This document shows positions 16,271-29,100 of a stretch of DNA of 64,000 nt, in pieces. The DNA is taken from contig NC_046617.1 of assembly GCF_900324465.2 (NCBI RefSeq), positions 6,820,223-6,884,222 on the forward strand. Direction: 5' to 3'. Made by a program: the position numbers and the translations under genes. The stretch's first letter is position 1, and the number at the start of each line of letters is the position of its first letter. The notes under the pieces were generated by a model. The model was not told where the DNA came from and searched no databases. It saw nothing but the letters and a program-made list of their open reading frames with translations. This DNA is from Anabas testudineus (Eukaryota > Chordata > Actinopteri > Anabantiformes > Anabantidae).

Positions 16271-17499
16271 TAATATTGTGTATAGTAATGTCACTATAGA
16301 TTAATCAAATATACAATGAAAAAGGAACCAGCAACTATTTACATAAATAGATTAATCATTTTATTTTCAGGAACATTTTCTAATAAAAAATGGTTGTTTC
16401 AGCTTCTCCAATGTATAGTTTTCTGTTTTCCTCTGTCTGAAGTCATTGTAAGTTAAACAAAAGTTCAGAGTAGATGTCCTTCATTTATGTGAGTAGGATG
16501 GAGGTGGAGCTGCTATAATAGGGTCGTTGAAACATTATGATATCTTATCTGTAATTAGCAGGTCTACAATCTCGCCATACAGTTGAGGAGAGCCTCGCCT
16601 CTTAACCAAGTCCGACATGAGAAACTGGGTTGTAGCAGGGGAATAAACATTTGATCAGCCAGTAGTGAAATGGAAAAGAAAAATAATGAAGGTAACTCAA
16701 GAAAGCCCTGAGGACTTAGTGAGACTGTTATAGCCCTTGGCTCCCACAGTTTGTTGTGTTAATAAGCTGCTTTGGCAAACAAGTATACCTTCTAACTTCC
16801 TACTTTAATGCCCCCCATAAACATGTAGTAAAGTGTAAGTTTAAGTGTGTTCTACAAGGAGAACAAACCCAATGTAATCATCATCATGTAACCTTAAGAT
16901 GAATATACTTAACCCACATTTTACTCACGCTGAAGTCTACAACTCAAAATGAGTTTATGCAGAAGTCAAATCCAACTAATACAAGTGAAATAATACTACT
17001 ATAATACAGAATTCAAATGTAATATGTATTACTAAAAAAAAAAAAAGCAGTTACAGTACAGTATCATTTAGTAAGAGACTATGTATGACTTTATTGATAT
17101 TTACTTCTCTTTTCTGTATGTCCCAGCAGAATTTAACAACAATTTCTAAAGATTAACAAAAAAATTACATTTTGCAGAGGGAGAAAATGTGAGGATTCAT
17201 ATCAAATTTGCAGTCTTTGCAGCTTCGTTTTGCTAGCTGTTAGCCTTTTGGTGTTGACAGGGAGGGGGTTCAGTGCTTTTTGAAAAATACAGAGGCCCTG
17301 TCAGAACTCAAAAGGCAGCTAACTACTGTATGAAATTCAGCGTTAAACATTTCCTTCAGCCGTTTAACCTCACTAATAAATATAGTTATATCAAATATAT
17401 TTTAAGCCCAACTTGATTTCTAAGCTAATTTATGAAATGCATTGAGGCAAACAAATACATAAATTATCTTGCAACTGTCAACGTCAGACTGCAGTTACT

Positions 17500-17870
17500 G
17501 TAGTTAGGTAGCGTTAGCTAATGCTAATGTTAGCTTTAGAAGCTAGCTACGGTAACGCCACTGTTTTAAAACAACAAGCTCACGTTAACGTTACCCACCT
17601 CTACTTCGACTGCCAGCGTCGTCGTGAAATAAAGACCTCTTCGTCCATTCGACATAAACACATGTTACCTTGCCGTGCAGCGTTACATTGAAGAGTTAGC
17701 GTTAAGCCCCTCTACTGCGGGCTCCATCGTGGTGGACCCGCAGACAAACATGTTTATGTTCTGGAGGAGGCTCAGGCCCGTTTTAAGTCAATGTCACAAA
17801 ACGTGCACGTACCGCACATCGACGTCACTGATCTGTACATGTCTTCGTTAAAAGATGGCCGCATCGCGTT
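17500..17870 (-). promoter_or_regulatory. probable slc25a39 leader exon and promoter
   Basis: CpG-richer DNA on the minus strand holds a YY1-like GCGGCCATCTT (17852-17862), beside a half CRE (GACGTCAC at 17821-17828). A good splice donor, AAG then GTAACA, ends a candidate exon at 17669, which would splice to the acceptor before 15791. A second donor-like site (GAG then GTGGGT) lies near 17600. A 14-codon upstream frame (17727-17683) would be inside this leader. The start site cannot be fixed without transcripts. Confidence 0.45.
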
Positions 17871-18227
17871 GATGGAGTGAGGCCGGTGCGCATGTTTGAA
17901 GGATCAGTGCTGAATTACCAGACTTCTACTACACCAACGATAGCCCTGAAGTCGTCAGTTGTATAGAAACCTAAGGAAAACGTAAATTATCATATATAAT
18001 CCACTTAAACGTTTTGAAATTATTTGTAAATTAATTAATATGCAATACACTGTGTTTTCTAACCAACACACAAGCCTAAAAGATCCAAATTTATACATTT
18101 ATCATCAGGCATATCGCAAATGAGACATAAAAATTACTCAAATAATACCCCATTAACTGTCTTTCTACTGCTACTGACTATTTTATTGTTGATTTTACTA
18201 TTTGTTGTAAAGTGTGACACCTTGATG

Positions 18228-18749
18228 AGGTGATGAGTCTGCTGGGGCAGCAGCATCAGAGCCAGCGACACTAAGAAACTGAATAAGCTGATCAGGAAAG
18301 CTGGCTCTGTGCTGGGGGCTCCTCTGGAACCTTTAGAGCAGGTGGTGGAGAGGAGGATGCTGCACAAACTGCTGAGCATCATGGAGAACAGCTCACATCC
18401 TCTCCACAGCACACTTGTCAAACAGCGGAGCAGCTTTCGTCAGACACTTCTCCAGCTCCGCTGTGACAAGGAACGGTTCAGGAAGTCATTTGTGCCAACA
18501 GCCATCAGCCTGTACAATGACTCCCTGACAGAGAGTCAGTGTCCACGCTGATGGTTTAACAATGTGTAACTAAGTCAATTTACATTCAAGTCCTACAGTG
18601 TGTTTAGTTGTTATTACTGTCTATTCTCTGTGTTATTCTTGTACTGTGTCTCGTGTATTGTTGTGTAGATTATGTTACTCAATGTTCAAATGTTTTTTGT
18701 GTGTAATGGCTGCTGCAACACCAAAATTTCCCCTTGGGGATCAATAAAG

Positions 18750-18802
<53 letters not shown>
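18228..18802 (+). mobile_element. LINE 3' end, Rex1/CR1-like, with (ATCT)n tail
   Basis: The plus strand encodes a reverse-transcriptase C-terminal remnant including GAPLEPLEQVVERRMLHKLL and SSHPLHSTLVKQRSSFRQ, then LRCDKERFRKSFVPTAISLYN. A 3' UTR follows, ending CCTTGGGGATCAATAAAGT and a run of about 13 ATCT units (18750-18802). This layout is typical of fish Rex1/CR1-group elements. It is 5'-truncated to about 570 bases. The family name comes from recall, not a search. Confidence 0.75.
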
Positions 18803-18989
18803 GAGAGCAGGTCAAAAGCCTTACGACTGACTGTACATCCTTTTCCCTCTGTACTGTCACCTAGAGGATTTAGAATGTATAATTCTGTTAGGTCTTCACT
18901 TCAGTGTGTAAAATGTCTGGAGATTATGAATTATGAATTTGTACTGATTTAATTTTAAATTTAGATAAATATTTAGATAAAATCTTATT

Positions 18990-20430
18990 TAATTTTACAT
19001 TTAGTCATTTAAAACATACTTTTATCCAAAGCGAATTAAAAAGGAGGGGCAAAATATATAAGCCAAGGAGAGGAACATAAAAGTGCTCTAAGAAGAACTG
19101 TTCCCATTTAATGAGGGATTTTATTTTTTTTTACATAAATGCAGATAAAGTTGCAGAATAGTTCTGTCTTCAGCAGGTTTGTGAAAATTGGGAGTGAGGC
19201 TGCTGAGCGTGTAGAAGTCAGTAGGACGTTCCACCATCGTGGAACCACTGAGCTGAACGGTTTTGCCCGTGATCTTTTGAGGTGAGGGGACCACAAGACT
19301 TTGTTTCTTGGCAGAGCGCTGGTGAGGGAGTTGATGGTAAACCGGGGATTGTAGACCCAGATCAGTAAGTTCAGGTAGGCAGGTGCTGTTGATTTTATCA
19401 CTTTGCTTTGAATCTTTCGCTTGCAGCTACAGGAAGCCAGTGGTGCAACATGTGTCGTTTTTGACTGATGAAGCGAGACGTGCTGCTGCATATTGGAACA
19501 CCTGGAGGGGTTTGATAGTGCATGCTGTTAACCCCATCAGTAAGACTTAGCAGTGGTCCAGACGAGATATGACCAGAGCCTGCACAATAAGTTGTTTTGC
19601 TTTGTCTGATAGGATCTGGTGGTTAACCACATAAAAGGCAGCAGATAGGTAAAGTAAGATTAGGACAAAGGACTGAGCTGCAACTTTTACAGCTCATTCC
19701 AAGACCTTCAGGAGCACCATGTCTGTGGAGTGACCACTCTTGAAGCCAGACTGGTTGATATCAAGGAGGTCGTTCCTAGAAAGGAAGTCATTCAGTTGAT
19801 GGAAGACTTGGCCAAGAATGAAAGAAGAGACACAGTTCTGTAATCTTCCGCAAGAAAGGAGTCGAGATTCGATTTCTTGAGGAGTGAGGTAACCTGGGTC
19901 TGCTTAAATGAGTTGGGAAAGGTGCCTGCTGTGAGGGATGTGTTAATAACTTGTGTAATGGCTGTTTGTGCCTCTTCCTTCATGAAAGGAAGGCTCTACT
20001 GCTGCTACTTATTATGAATATTATTTGCACACATTGTCTATTTGCCCATATTGTTTTTTTTACTCAATTTATTATTGTTTATTACTGTTGCTACTATTAT
20101 GCGTGTTTATTAATTCTCCTTGACGTGAGCCACTAAGAGACATTTTGTTATGAGTATGCATAATGACAATAAAGAATTCTTATGTCTTGGTGTGGATCTA
20201 GAGAACAGGTAGTAGGATAGTTTGACACGAGGGGGGTGAATGCATTGTCTTCGGTCAGTTGTGGCAAACGAGGCGAGTGATGTGCTGTTAAGTGAAGTTG
20301 GTAGGATGTCTCTGTTCGAAGGAGAGAACCGGGAACTGATGGTGAAGAAGGTGGCAAAGTCGTCAGTACTGGGAGAGTTGGATGGGGCGGGTGGAGGGGG
20401 TAGAGGAGGACTTAATTAAATGAATGTTGT
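18990..20430 (-). mobile_element. L2-like LINE fossil, internally deleted and interrupted
   Basis: Minus-strand frames carry L2-clade reverse-transcriptase blocks in order: a region before the polymerase (about 20380-20190), AEDYRTVSLLSFLAK (about 19815), a block resembling NDLLDINQSGFKSGHST (about 19760), LSAAFYVVNHQIL (about 19620), SRLDHC, and a C-terminal block with VVPRWWNVLL and LPIFTNLLKTELF (about 19200). The 3' end retains an L2-type tail, with TCCAAAGCG on the plus strand near 19025-19033. The core polymerase motifs between AAFYVVNHQIL and the C-terminus are deleted. About 200 bases of another element interrupt it near 19985-20185. It is no longer functional. Confidence 0.75.
19985..20185 (+). 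mobile_element. LINE/SINE 3' tail nested in the L2-like fossil
   Basis: The segment breaks the minus-strand L2-like frame and ends on the plus strand with a 'taatgacaataaagaattct' style terminus, the usual end of several fish retroposons. The first part is low complexity (ATTATTG, TTATTACTGTTG). Boundaries and target duplication are uncertain. Confidence 0.5.
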
Positions 20431-21160
20431 ATTCAGGTGATCACAACGAGATGTTGAAGAATAAGTTAACAAAATGTCACCTCAACACTGTGCATCTCAA
20501 ACTGTAAAAAAAAAAAGCCTTCATGCTTATGTTCATTGTTATAAGTGATAAAATATCAGGTTAGGAAAGAAAAACTAAATGAGGGCACAGGGTGGCATTA
20601 TTCTGCGTACCTACCTTTGGCAATTTGAAATGTAATCGAGATTTCAGTTTCCACTTTAATGTGGTTTTTAATGTGGTTTGTCTAAATGAAACAGTGAAAC
20701 TGACATATTTTGCTTTAACAAATATAAAAGAAAATACAAGTTCCACAGAAATGTGTATTTTGAACAGTATTTCAACTTTCTCTGTTCAGATTTGACAAAC
20801 TAAGGTAATTATAATGTTTCTGGGCTAGTCTTTGCCTATTAAAGTCTAGTATAGCAGCTTTGCTTTTCTCACACCCTACACACGTTTTCCTAACAACAAG
20901 TGATGCAGGCAAGAAACAACTGAGTGAACTCCCATAACTTTTCCACTGACTGTCGAATCGGAAGCCAGCTTCAGTGTCGCCGGGCTGATTTCTTTTTTAG
21001 ACCCGCCCTGCAGCGCTCGCATGTAAACAAGTTTGTCCATCAGTCAGCTGTAACCGTTACAATGAATGAGAAACTTTATCTAGTCGGATGCATATTGTTT
21101 TGTGCAAAGGCGATTTTATGCAGCAGAGGATAATGTTTTTCTAGAGGGATTCTCTGTCAC

Positions 21161-21203
21161 CTCTCCCTCTCTCTCCCTCTGGCTCTCTCTCTCTCTCTCT
21201 CTC
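21161..21203. repeat. (CT)n tract in grn leader region
   Basis: Imperfect CT dinucleotides occur just upstream of the probable 5' UTR splice donor of grn at 21310. Confidence 0.85.
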
Positions 21204-21599
21204 AGGGGGTGTGTTCAAGATAGTGCATGTTCATCTGTCGGGTGGTTTAGTGGCGAGACACTTGTGAAACACCTGACGGTTCACAACAGCGCATCAGTCT
21301 TCTACGAAGGTAAGAGCAACATAATCTTCTTCTTTTACACTTGAGACTGTGAATTAAAAGTGCTTGATGAAGAAGTCTCTCGATTGGACTGTAAAGAGGT
21401 TTTGAATGATTCACGCGTTTCACAAACTACGTTTTATATTAAAGCAGTTTGTAAACTGTTTTTTTTTTTTGTAAGATACTCAAAATGTTTTTTTTATTAT
21501 CCGGGATTTTTAGACAAAATGCGTTTTTATCTTTTTTCATTTTTTTATTGATGCACATCTCAATCGAAACTGCATGTTTCGTTTCGCTGCAAATAAAGT

Positions 21600-21600
<1 letters not shown>

Positions 21601-21631
<31 letters not shown>
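21601..21631. repeat. poly(A) run in grn intron 1
   Basis: About 31 adenines follow an AATAAAGTC motif on the plus strand. This could be a retroposed poly(A) tail, but no element body is recognisable upstream. Confidence 0.85.
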
Positions 21632-21632
<1 letters not shown>

Positions 21633-21917
21633 CAGGAACCACTCCCAAAAGGAAGTATTATACTTCATGAGGTTTATAAAACAGTGCATTTACTGTTTTT
21701 ATCTTAGTGCCACTGAGTATAAAAACAAAAAGCAGCCAAATAAACTAGATTGTTCAGCCACAACCCAGATGTTACTGTCTGCATGTGAACATGTCTAAAT
21801 ATGCTTTTCATAAGTTCCTCTATTTAATTATATGCTCAAGTGGACGGGGGGGACTTCACTTTACACACTTCTCACTTTCTTCTCAATGATCCCCTGTGTG
21901 CTTCCCTTTTTGTATAG

Positions 21918-23119
21918 ATGCAGTGGTGGGTTGTGATCTGTTGGGCCCTTGTGACCCTGGTCGGTGCTGATGAGTGTCCAGATGGAGGGACATGTGAGCG
22001 AGGTCAAACCTGCTGCAACAACCCGGCCAATGGCTATGAATGCTGCCCGTTTGATCAGGTAGGGATGGTTGTAGCACGTTCTGCATTCATTTCTGCTCTT
22101 TGAAACAAGTTTCGCTGAAGCATTATAGAGTTTGCACGAGCTACATTTCCCATTTTTTTGTTGTTGCCTTAAATGTTGATCATTTAAAATCCTGATTTTC
22201 ATTCTGGATTTTGCCCCAGAAAAGCTTCAAGTGACCAAATAAACACTAAAATATCATATACACTCATTACACTCATATACTCTGCATCACATATTTTTTT
22301 TCTATTTGACACGTTTAAAGCCACAGACATATACAATTTGAAGGGTACGATATGATAGAGCTTCAGCTTCAGTGGAACACGTTGTCCCTTTGTTCATCGT
22401 ATAGTTAAACGTACCAACTAGATAACCACTCTCTTATACTTGGAAAATAATTGAGATTGTACAGTGGTGCTATTCATCCCCTGTGGTTTTTACTACTTTA
22501 TGAGTAAGATAAAAGCTCATAACTCATTTTGCCTATGTGAAAGCTATTTGAAAAAATTTTGGTAGTCAAAGTGTTTCTACTACTGCTGTCCCCATAGGCT
22601 GAGTGCTGTGAGGATCACATGCACTGCTGTCCTGCCGGCATGATTTGCGACGTAGCCCAAGCCAGTTGTGTGAACGCCACTGAGTGCATCCCATGGGTGG
22701 AAAGAGTTTCTGCTGGTAAACCCAGACAGACCAAAGTAAGAACAAGCTTAACTGCGTCTGTCATTTATTCACTGGCACTGTTTACAGTTTCCTGGTTTTC
22801 CGCGCGGACTTGTCATGAAACGTGATTTGATCTTCACCAAAGTCACAAACATCAACAAACCTGATAAAACACAAACAGTCCTATCTCTCCAGTCTTTCAG
22901 GATGATCAAGACGTACATGGGGGAAGAAAATGACAACATCTGTCCTGATCAGTCACGATGCCCACCTGAGTTTTCCTGTCTGAGAACCTTGACAAGGTTT
23001 GGCTGCTGTCCTCTAGCCCAGGTAATCAAACATTGTCCAACATTGCATGGATTTTTTCAATTATCCTTTTTTTTTGTAATAATGATACTGATAATGAATA
23101 ATAATAATAATATTATTAT

Positions 23120-23159
<40 letters not shown>

Positions 23160-26100
23160 GGATGGAGTTGATGGGTAAACAACTGATGCAATAATACTGG
23201 TGGTATTCTGTTTGCACATTGTATGTTAGGCAATACAAATTTAGTTTTTCAAAAGTTCAGTCACTTCCTTTATCTTTTGGTTACGCTAAGCTCCACTGAA
23301 GATGTTCAGTTATTTTTGGAAGTGAGGTCCGCCATTGTGAAAAACTTGATATAGAAGCTGTAGCTGTGTTTGCAGTAAACAAGCCTTTTTTTTTTTTTTT
23401 TTTTACAATAAGCATGTGCTTGTTAGTGCAGCGCTGCATGCTGGCTGACTTCAGTCAACTAATTACTACACTATTACTACATTGGCAGCCTTATTATCTA
23501 TAGAACTTCCAAAAGGCACTCACTTTGTTTGCTTTGTTTTGTTATGTGAATTGTTCCTGACCTCTGACAGGGGGTCCCCTGCTCTGACGGGAAACACTGC
23601 TGTCCTGAGGGTCATCAGTGCAGCGTAGACAGCCGCTCCTGCATTAAAACAGGTGAAACTCCTCCACTTACTGCCACAGCATCACCAGACACACTGAAGG
23701 GCTGTCTAGCTTATTTTGAAATAAGCTGTTTTTCAAACTTCACTTTCATCATAGAAACTCCCATCTTTGAAACTTAAAGTCTACAAACCAAAAACCAAAG
23801 GTGCAGTTATTGTAGTTGTCGTACACACAGTATTGTAATAGTGAAGCAGTGACTCAGAGCACTACAGTCCCTACAAATAAAGAAGTAGATGACATTAGTC
23901 AGGTTCTCAAATCTCTGCTCCGGCTTCCTGATTGTGAACGAACTGATCTTATTGTAATTTTACTAACTGTCCAGATTTCTGTGCATGAAGATGTAGCTTT
24001 TATCTACAAAACCTTTCTAATGCATTGTGTATGTATATCTCAGTGCCTTTTAGCACATTAAATGTCCCGGTTTTGAAAGGTGCTTTACAAATACATTACA
24101 AAAGCTTGACCTACTCCAAGAAAGACTAGACAGTGATTAGAGGGCAGAACAGTCCTGGCTTTCTGATTAGGTTGGGAAACAAACCAGTTGCGTTGCTCCT
24201 TCATTGTTTAGGCATAGTAATCAAGAATGTTTGAAGGGTGTACTAGTTTCGTAAGAGATAATTTTCCTAAATACAATACCAAGTAACTACTAGTAGGACT
24301 GGCAAAACTACATAAGTCATGAAACATAATCGCTTGATTAATGAGCGAGCTGTGGCACGACGATGAAACTGCCAGCCAAGCTATGCCAACATAGAGCATT
24401 TAGTGTTATTTAGTATTCTTTGGAGAGGGTTACAATTAAAAGCAGCTTTAAAGTATATTAGGTTAGTTAAAGTGGCCACATAATGTTTAATTTAGGGTTT
24501 ACACTTTATTCTTGAACTAGATTAGTTATTAAAGTACAAATACATGTTATAAATCCTCTTTATGCAACAGCTCCTCTGAACGTTAGACTAAGACTTGTTT
24601 GAGCTCCTGTCTCTTTAAACTCTCCCATCCCACTCTGTGAAGTGCTGGGATCAGAAAAAAACATGTACTAAACTTATATGTAGCATCACGAAACAACAAC
24701 AGGTTGGTGCAGGAGAATGGTGTTGCAACAGCAGATTTAGACCCAGTGTGGGGCCTAATGATCTCCAAACATCATGAATTACAGGGCTTCCACAGGAATG
24801 CTCATCCATTGCGTTGGCCCATTCAACTGTGTTTTGACAACTCGTTATGCCATTGCAGAGCTTGTGACTGCGGTTAGATGCAGCGACGGAGTGTCCGAGT
24901 GTCCAGATGGAACCACGTGCTGTGAAACCCCAGAAGGCAAGTGGGGATGCTGCCCCATGCCAAAGGTACACAGCTGATCTTTACAGTATCAACGTATTCA
25001 AGGTTGAAATGCTGGCGTTACTCTTTAGCATGAATGAGATTATGAATGTATAAAAAGTCAAATGATGGATTTGACTGCCTCAATATCCGGGTATCACAAG
25101 TTTATGGTTACATATCCGTAGGCAGTGTGCTGCGAGGATAAAATACACTGCTGCCCTGAAGGGAGCACCTGTGATGTTGAACACTCCAAATGTATTTCCC
25201 TGTCCACCAAAAAAGAGATGCCTATGTGGGCTAAACTCCCTGCCAGGATAAGAGCGGATTGGGAGAACAAGAAAGGTCAGATTATTTCTTCTTTTCTTTT
25301 TTTTCTACTTTTTGTTCTTCTGAAAAAGCCCCAAAAGTAATTTCCTCATTCTCATTAATCGGCATCTAAATCTCTGAGTGTTTATCTGCCCTGATCTGTG
25401 TATGATTCACTTCTAAAGGTGAGCAAATTACTTCAGAGGCAGTTGACAATGGTGAACCTGAAAAAGTCCCGAAAGTCAACACAGTGAATGCAGTTCCTCC
25501 TCCGGTGAAGGAAGCGCCTCTCACTAAGGCAGCAGGAGGTGAGATTCTGACCATGCAGTAATTTACCTTAAAACTAAGGGAACAACCATTAGGTTGAGCA
25601 TCTTTTGAGTTACTGTCTCATTGAAAAGTGTGTTGAACTGAAGTTAACCTGATTTAAATATCTCTACTAGTCAAGTGAGGTTAATATCACGCAAGACGAA
25701 TAAACGCATAAATAAAAAGAATTTTCTTTGCAGGATGTTAAAGGGTTAACGCCTGTTTTCACCACCAAACCATTCACATGACAGATGTTTTGATTTGGTG
25801 TAGCATGGCTGCATTCCAGTTCATTCAGGTATGCCAGTGAGTGCATGACTTACTGGCACAGCAAAATGTTGTGTTAAGATAGAAAATTTCCTGTTCTGGG
25901 AGAAACTCTACTGTGGGAAACTTTTACTGTATTTGGGCTAAGTGTGCCACACTACTGCACCCTATTAGATACACACTATACTTGTTAAGGGAATAATTTA
26001 CCTTTACTGTTATTTACATGTAAAAACGTATTAGTCTCAGATTCTAATAAGGATAAAAATAAACAAATGGACATTTGGACGTGCCAGATTTATTGAAATT

Positions 26101-29100
26101 CCCTGCCAGGCATACCTGATATAGTGCTGACGAAAAGGGGACACAGGCGAGGTAACCAAGACCCTGACCTTCGACAAGTGGATTATTGTGGCTAAAACAG
26201 AGGTCAGAGGTCGTAATCACGAGGGAATAAAGTTAGGATTTTTTTTTCTCTTGGTTCTGTTCAATTTGTTATTATTAGTTATACATGTCCTGCCCCAAAG
26301 TTTATGCATTTCAAAAGTTTAATTCAGCTATGCTTTTTGTCAGAATGAAGGCAAATTTCACATATGTAGGAAACAAGCACTGATTGATGTTTTTCTTCAA
26401 TATCACTAATTTTCCAGGCAATAAAGTCCCCTGCAATGACACAGCAGCCTGTGAAGATGGCACCACGTGCTGTAAAACCAAAGACGGAGGCTGGGCCTGC
26501 TGTCCTCTACCAGAGGTACAGAGTTGTCTGCTATTTTCTTTCAAAGCCTTTATTTACTGTATGAAATTTAAATTTAAAGGTACTAACAGTTCACGAGTGA
26601 TTGTGTCTCTCTCCATTGGAATGATTTCCAGGCTGTGTGTTGTAAAGACTTCATACACTGCTGTCCGAAAAATACCAAATGCAACCTCGCTGCACAGACC
26701 TGTGACAACGACACAAGTTCTGTACGGTGGGTAGAGAAGGTACCGGCAATCACTAAGCAAGGTGTGCAGGCCAGAGACGTTCAGTGTGACTCTGCTACTG
26801 CTTGTCCTGATGGCACCACGTGCTGTAAAACTAAAGAGGGAGGCTGGGCCTGCTGTCCTCTACCTGAGGTATAATGTTGTCTGCCATTTTCTTCCAAAGC
26901 TTTTAATAAGTGTATAAATCTCTAAAGTGTGAACTGAGTGTTGATTATACATCTCTCCATTGGAATGATTTCCAGGCTGTTTGTTGTGAAGACTTCATAC
27001 ACTGCTGTCCAAAAAATACCAAATGCAACCTCGCTGCACAGACTTGCGACAACAAAACGATGTCTGTACGATGGGTAGAGAAGGTACCTGCAATCACTAA
27101 GCAAGGTGTGCAGGCCAGAGACGTTCAGTGTGACTCTGCTACTGCTTGTCCTGATGGCACCACATGCTGTAAAACTAAAGAGGGAGGCTGGGCCTGCTGT
27201 CCTCTACCTGAGGTACAGTGTTGTCTGCCATTTTCTTTCAAAGCTTTTAATAAGTGTATAAAACTCTAAAGTGTGAACTAAGTGTTAATTTAAAGGTACT
27301 AACAGTTCACGGTTGATTGTGTCTCTCTCCATTGGAATGATTTCCAGGCTGTGTGTTGTGAAGACTTCATACACTGCTGTCCGAAAAATACCAAATGCAA
27401 CCTCGCTGCACAGACTTGCGACAACAAAACGATGTCTGTACGATGGGTAGAGAAGGTACCTGCAATCACTAAGCAAGGTGTGCAGGCCAGAGACGTTCAA
27501 TGTGACTCTGCTACTGCTTGTCCTGATGGCACCACGTGCTGTAAAACCAAAGAGGGAGGCTGGGCCTGCTGTCCTCTACCTGAGGTACAGTGTTGTCTGC
27601 CATTTTCTTCCAAAGCTTTTAATAAGTGTATAAATCTCTAAAGTGTGAACTGAGTGTTGATTATACATCTCTCCATTGGAATAATTTCCAGGCTGTTTGT
27701 TGTGATGACTTCATCCACTGCTGTCCAAAAAATACCAAATGCAACCTCGCTGCACAGACTTGCGACAACAAAACGATGTCTGTACGATGGGTAGAGAAGG
27801 TACCTGCAATCACTAAGCAAGGTGTGCAGGCCAGAGACGTTCAGTGTGACTCTGCTACTGCTTGTCCTGATGGCACCACATGCTGTAAAACTAAAGAGGG
27901 AGGCTGGGCCTGCTGTCCTCTACCTGAGGTACAGTGTTGTCTGCCATTTTCTTCCAAAGCTTTTAATAAGTGTATAAATCTCTAAAGTGTGAACTGAGTG
28001 TTGATTATACATCTCTCCATTGGAATAATTTCCAGGCTGTTTGTTGTGATGACTTCATCCACTGCTGTCCAAAAAATACCAAATGCAACCTCGCTGCACA
28101 GACTTGCGACAACAAAACGATGTCTGTACGATGGGTAGAGAAGGTACCTGCAATCACTAAGCAAGGTGTGCAGGCCAGAGACGTTCAATGTGACTCTGCT
28201 ACTGCTTGTCCTGATGGCACCACGTGCTGTAAAACCAAAGAGGGAGGCTGGGCCTGCTGTCCTCTACCTGAGGTATAATGTTGTCTGCCATTTTCTTCCA
28301 AAGCTTTTAATAAGTGTATAAATCTCTAAAGTGTGAACTGAGTGTTCATTATACATCTCTCCATTGGAATGATTTCCAGGCTGTTTGTTGTGAAGACTTC
28401 ATACACTGCTGTCCAAAAAATACCAAATGCAACCTCGCTGCACAGACTTGCGACAACAAAACGATGTCTGTACGGTGGGTAGAGAAGGTACCTGCAATCA
28501 CTAAGCAAGGTGTGCAGGCCAGAAACGTTACATGCGACTCCACGTCCAGTTGTCCAGATGACACCACGTGCTGCAAGAACAAAACAGGAGGCTGGGCCTG
28601 CTGTCCTCTACCAGAGGTAAACACACACAGCAACTTCCACGTGCTGATAAGGCAAAGGCCAGTTTTTAGAGTGCAGTCCTCTGTGACGCTGGCTATCACA
28701 TGTGACATTTTGGGAACTACAAAAACTTGTTAAGAGTTTGATGAGAACCTTTGTAGCATGCTCATGTCTGGACTACATACACAGATTTTATATACACTAC
28801 AGTGTTAATCTGTATTGTATGTTACAAAACCGTCCCTTTAAGTAATTGGTATAACATTGTTTTGTAACGAAAAATTACTTGCACTGTTTTTTCTGTGTAT
28901 AAATTTGAAAAATCCTGCTTCCTGTCTTAGATCTAAGGTACGCTAGCTCTATATGCCAGCCTAAGTTGACCAGCTTCAGATAGTAGCTTTAAATTTGCAG
29001 CACAAAACATAGACAGGTGTTTATATGCAGTACAGCTTAGGATACACACGAGTTTGGTTTCAAGCATGACTTCTTTGTCCTAATCCAAATCATGATTGCA

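Noticed and set aside
23571-23652. Sequencing error explaining GVPCS in grn exon 5
   Set aside because: Frame and splice phase are intact on both sides and the partner cysteine is also missing, so a substitution is more likely than an indel error; kept as a finding.
26922-28508. Repeated minus-strand frames with LSDCRYLLYPSYRHR
   Set aside because: They are mirror images of the tandem granulin exons, repeated because the exons are repeated.
26632-28616. Regularly spaced direct repeats that could suggest a CRISPR-like array
   Set aside because: The repeats are 237-nt protein-coding exons with nearly identical, not unique, spacers, in a vertebrate gene.
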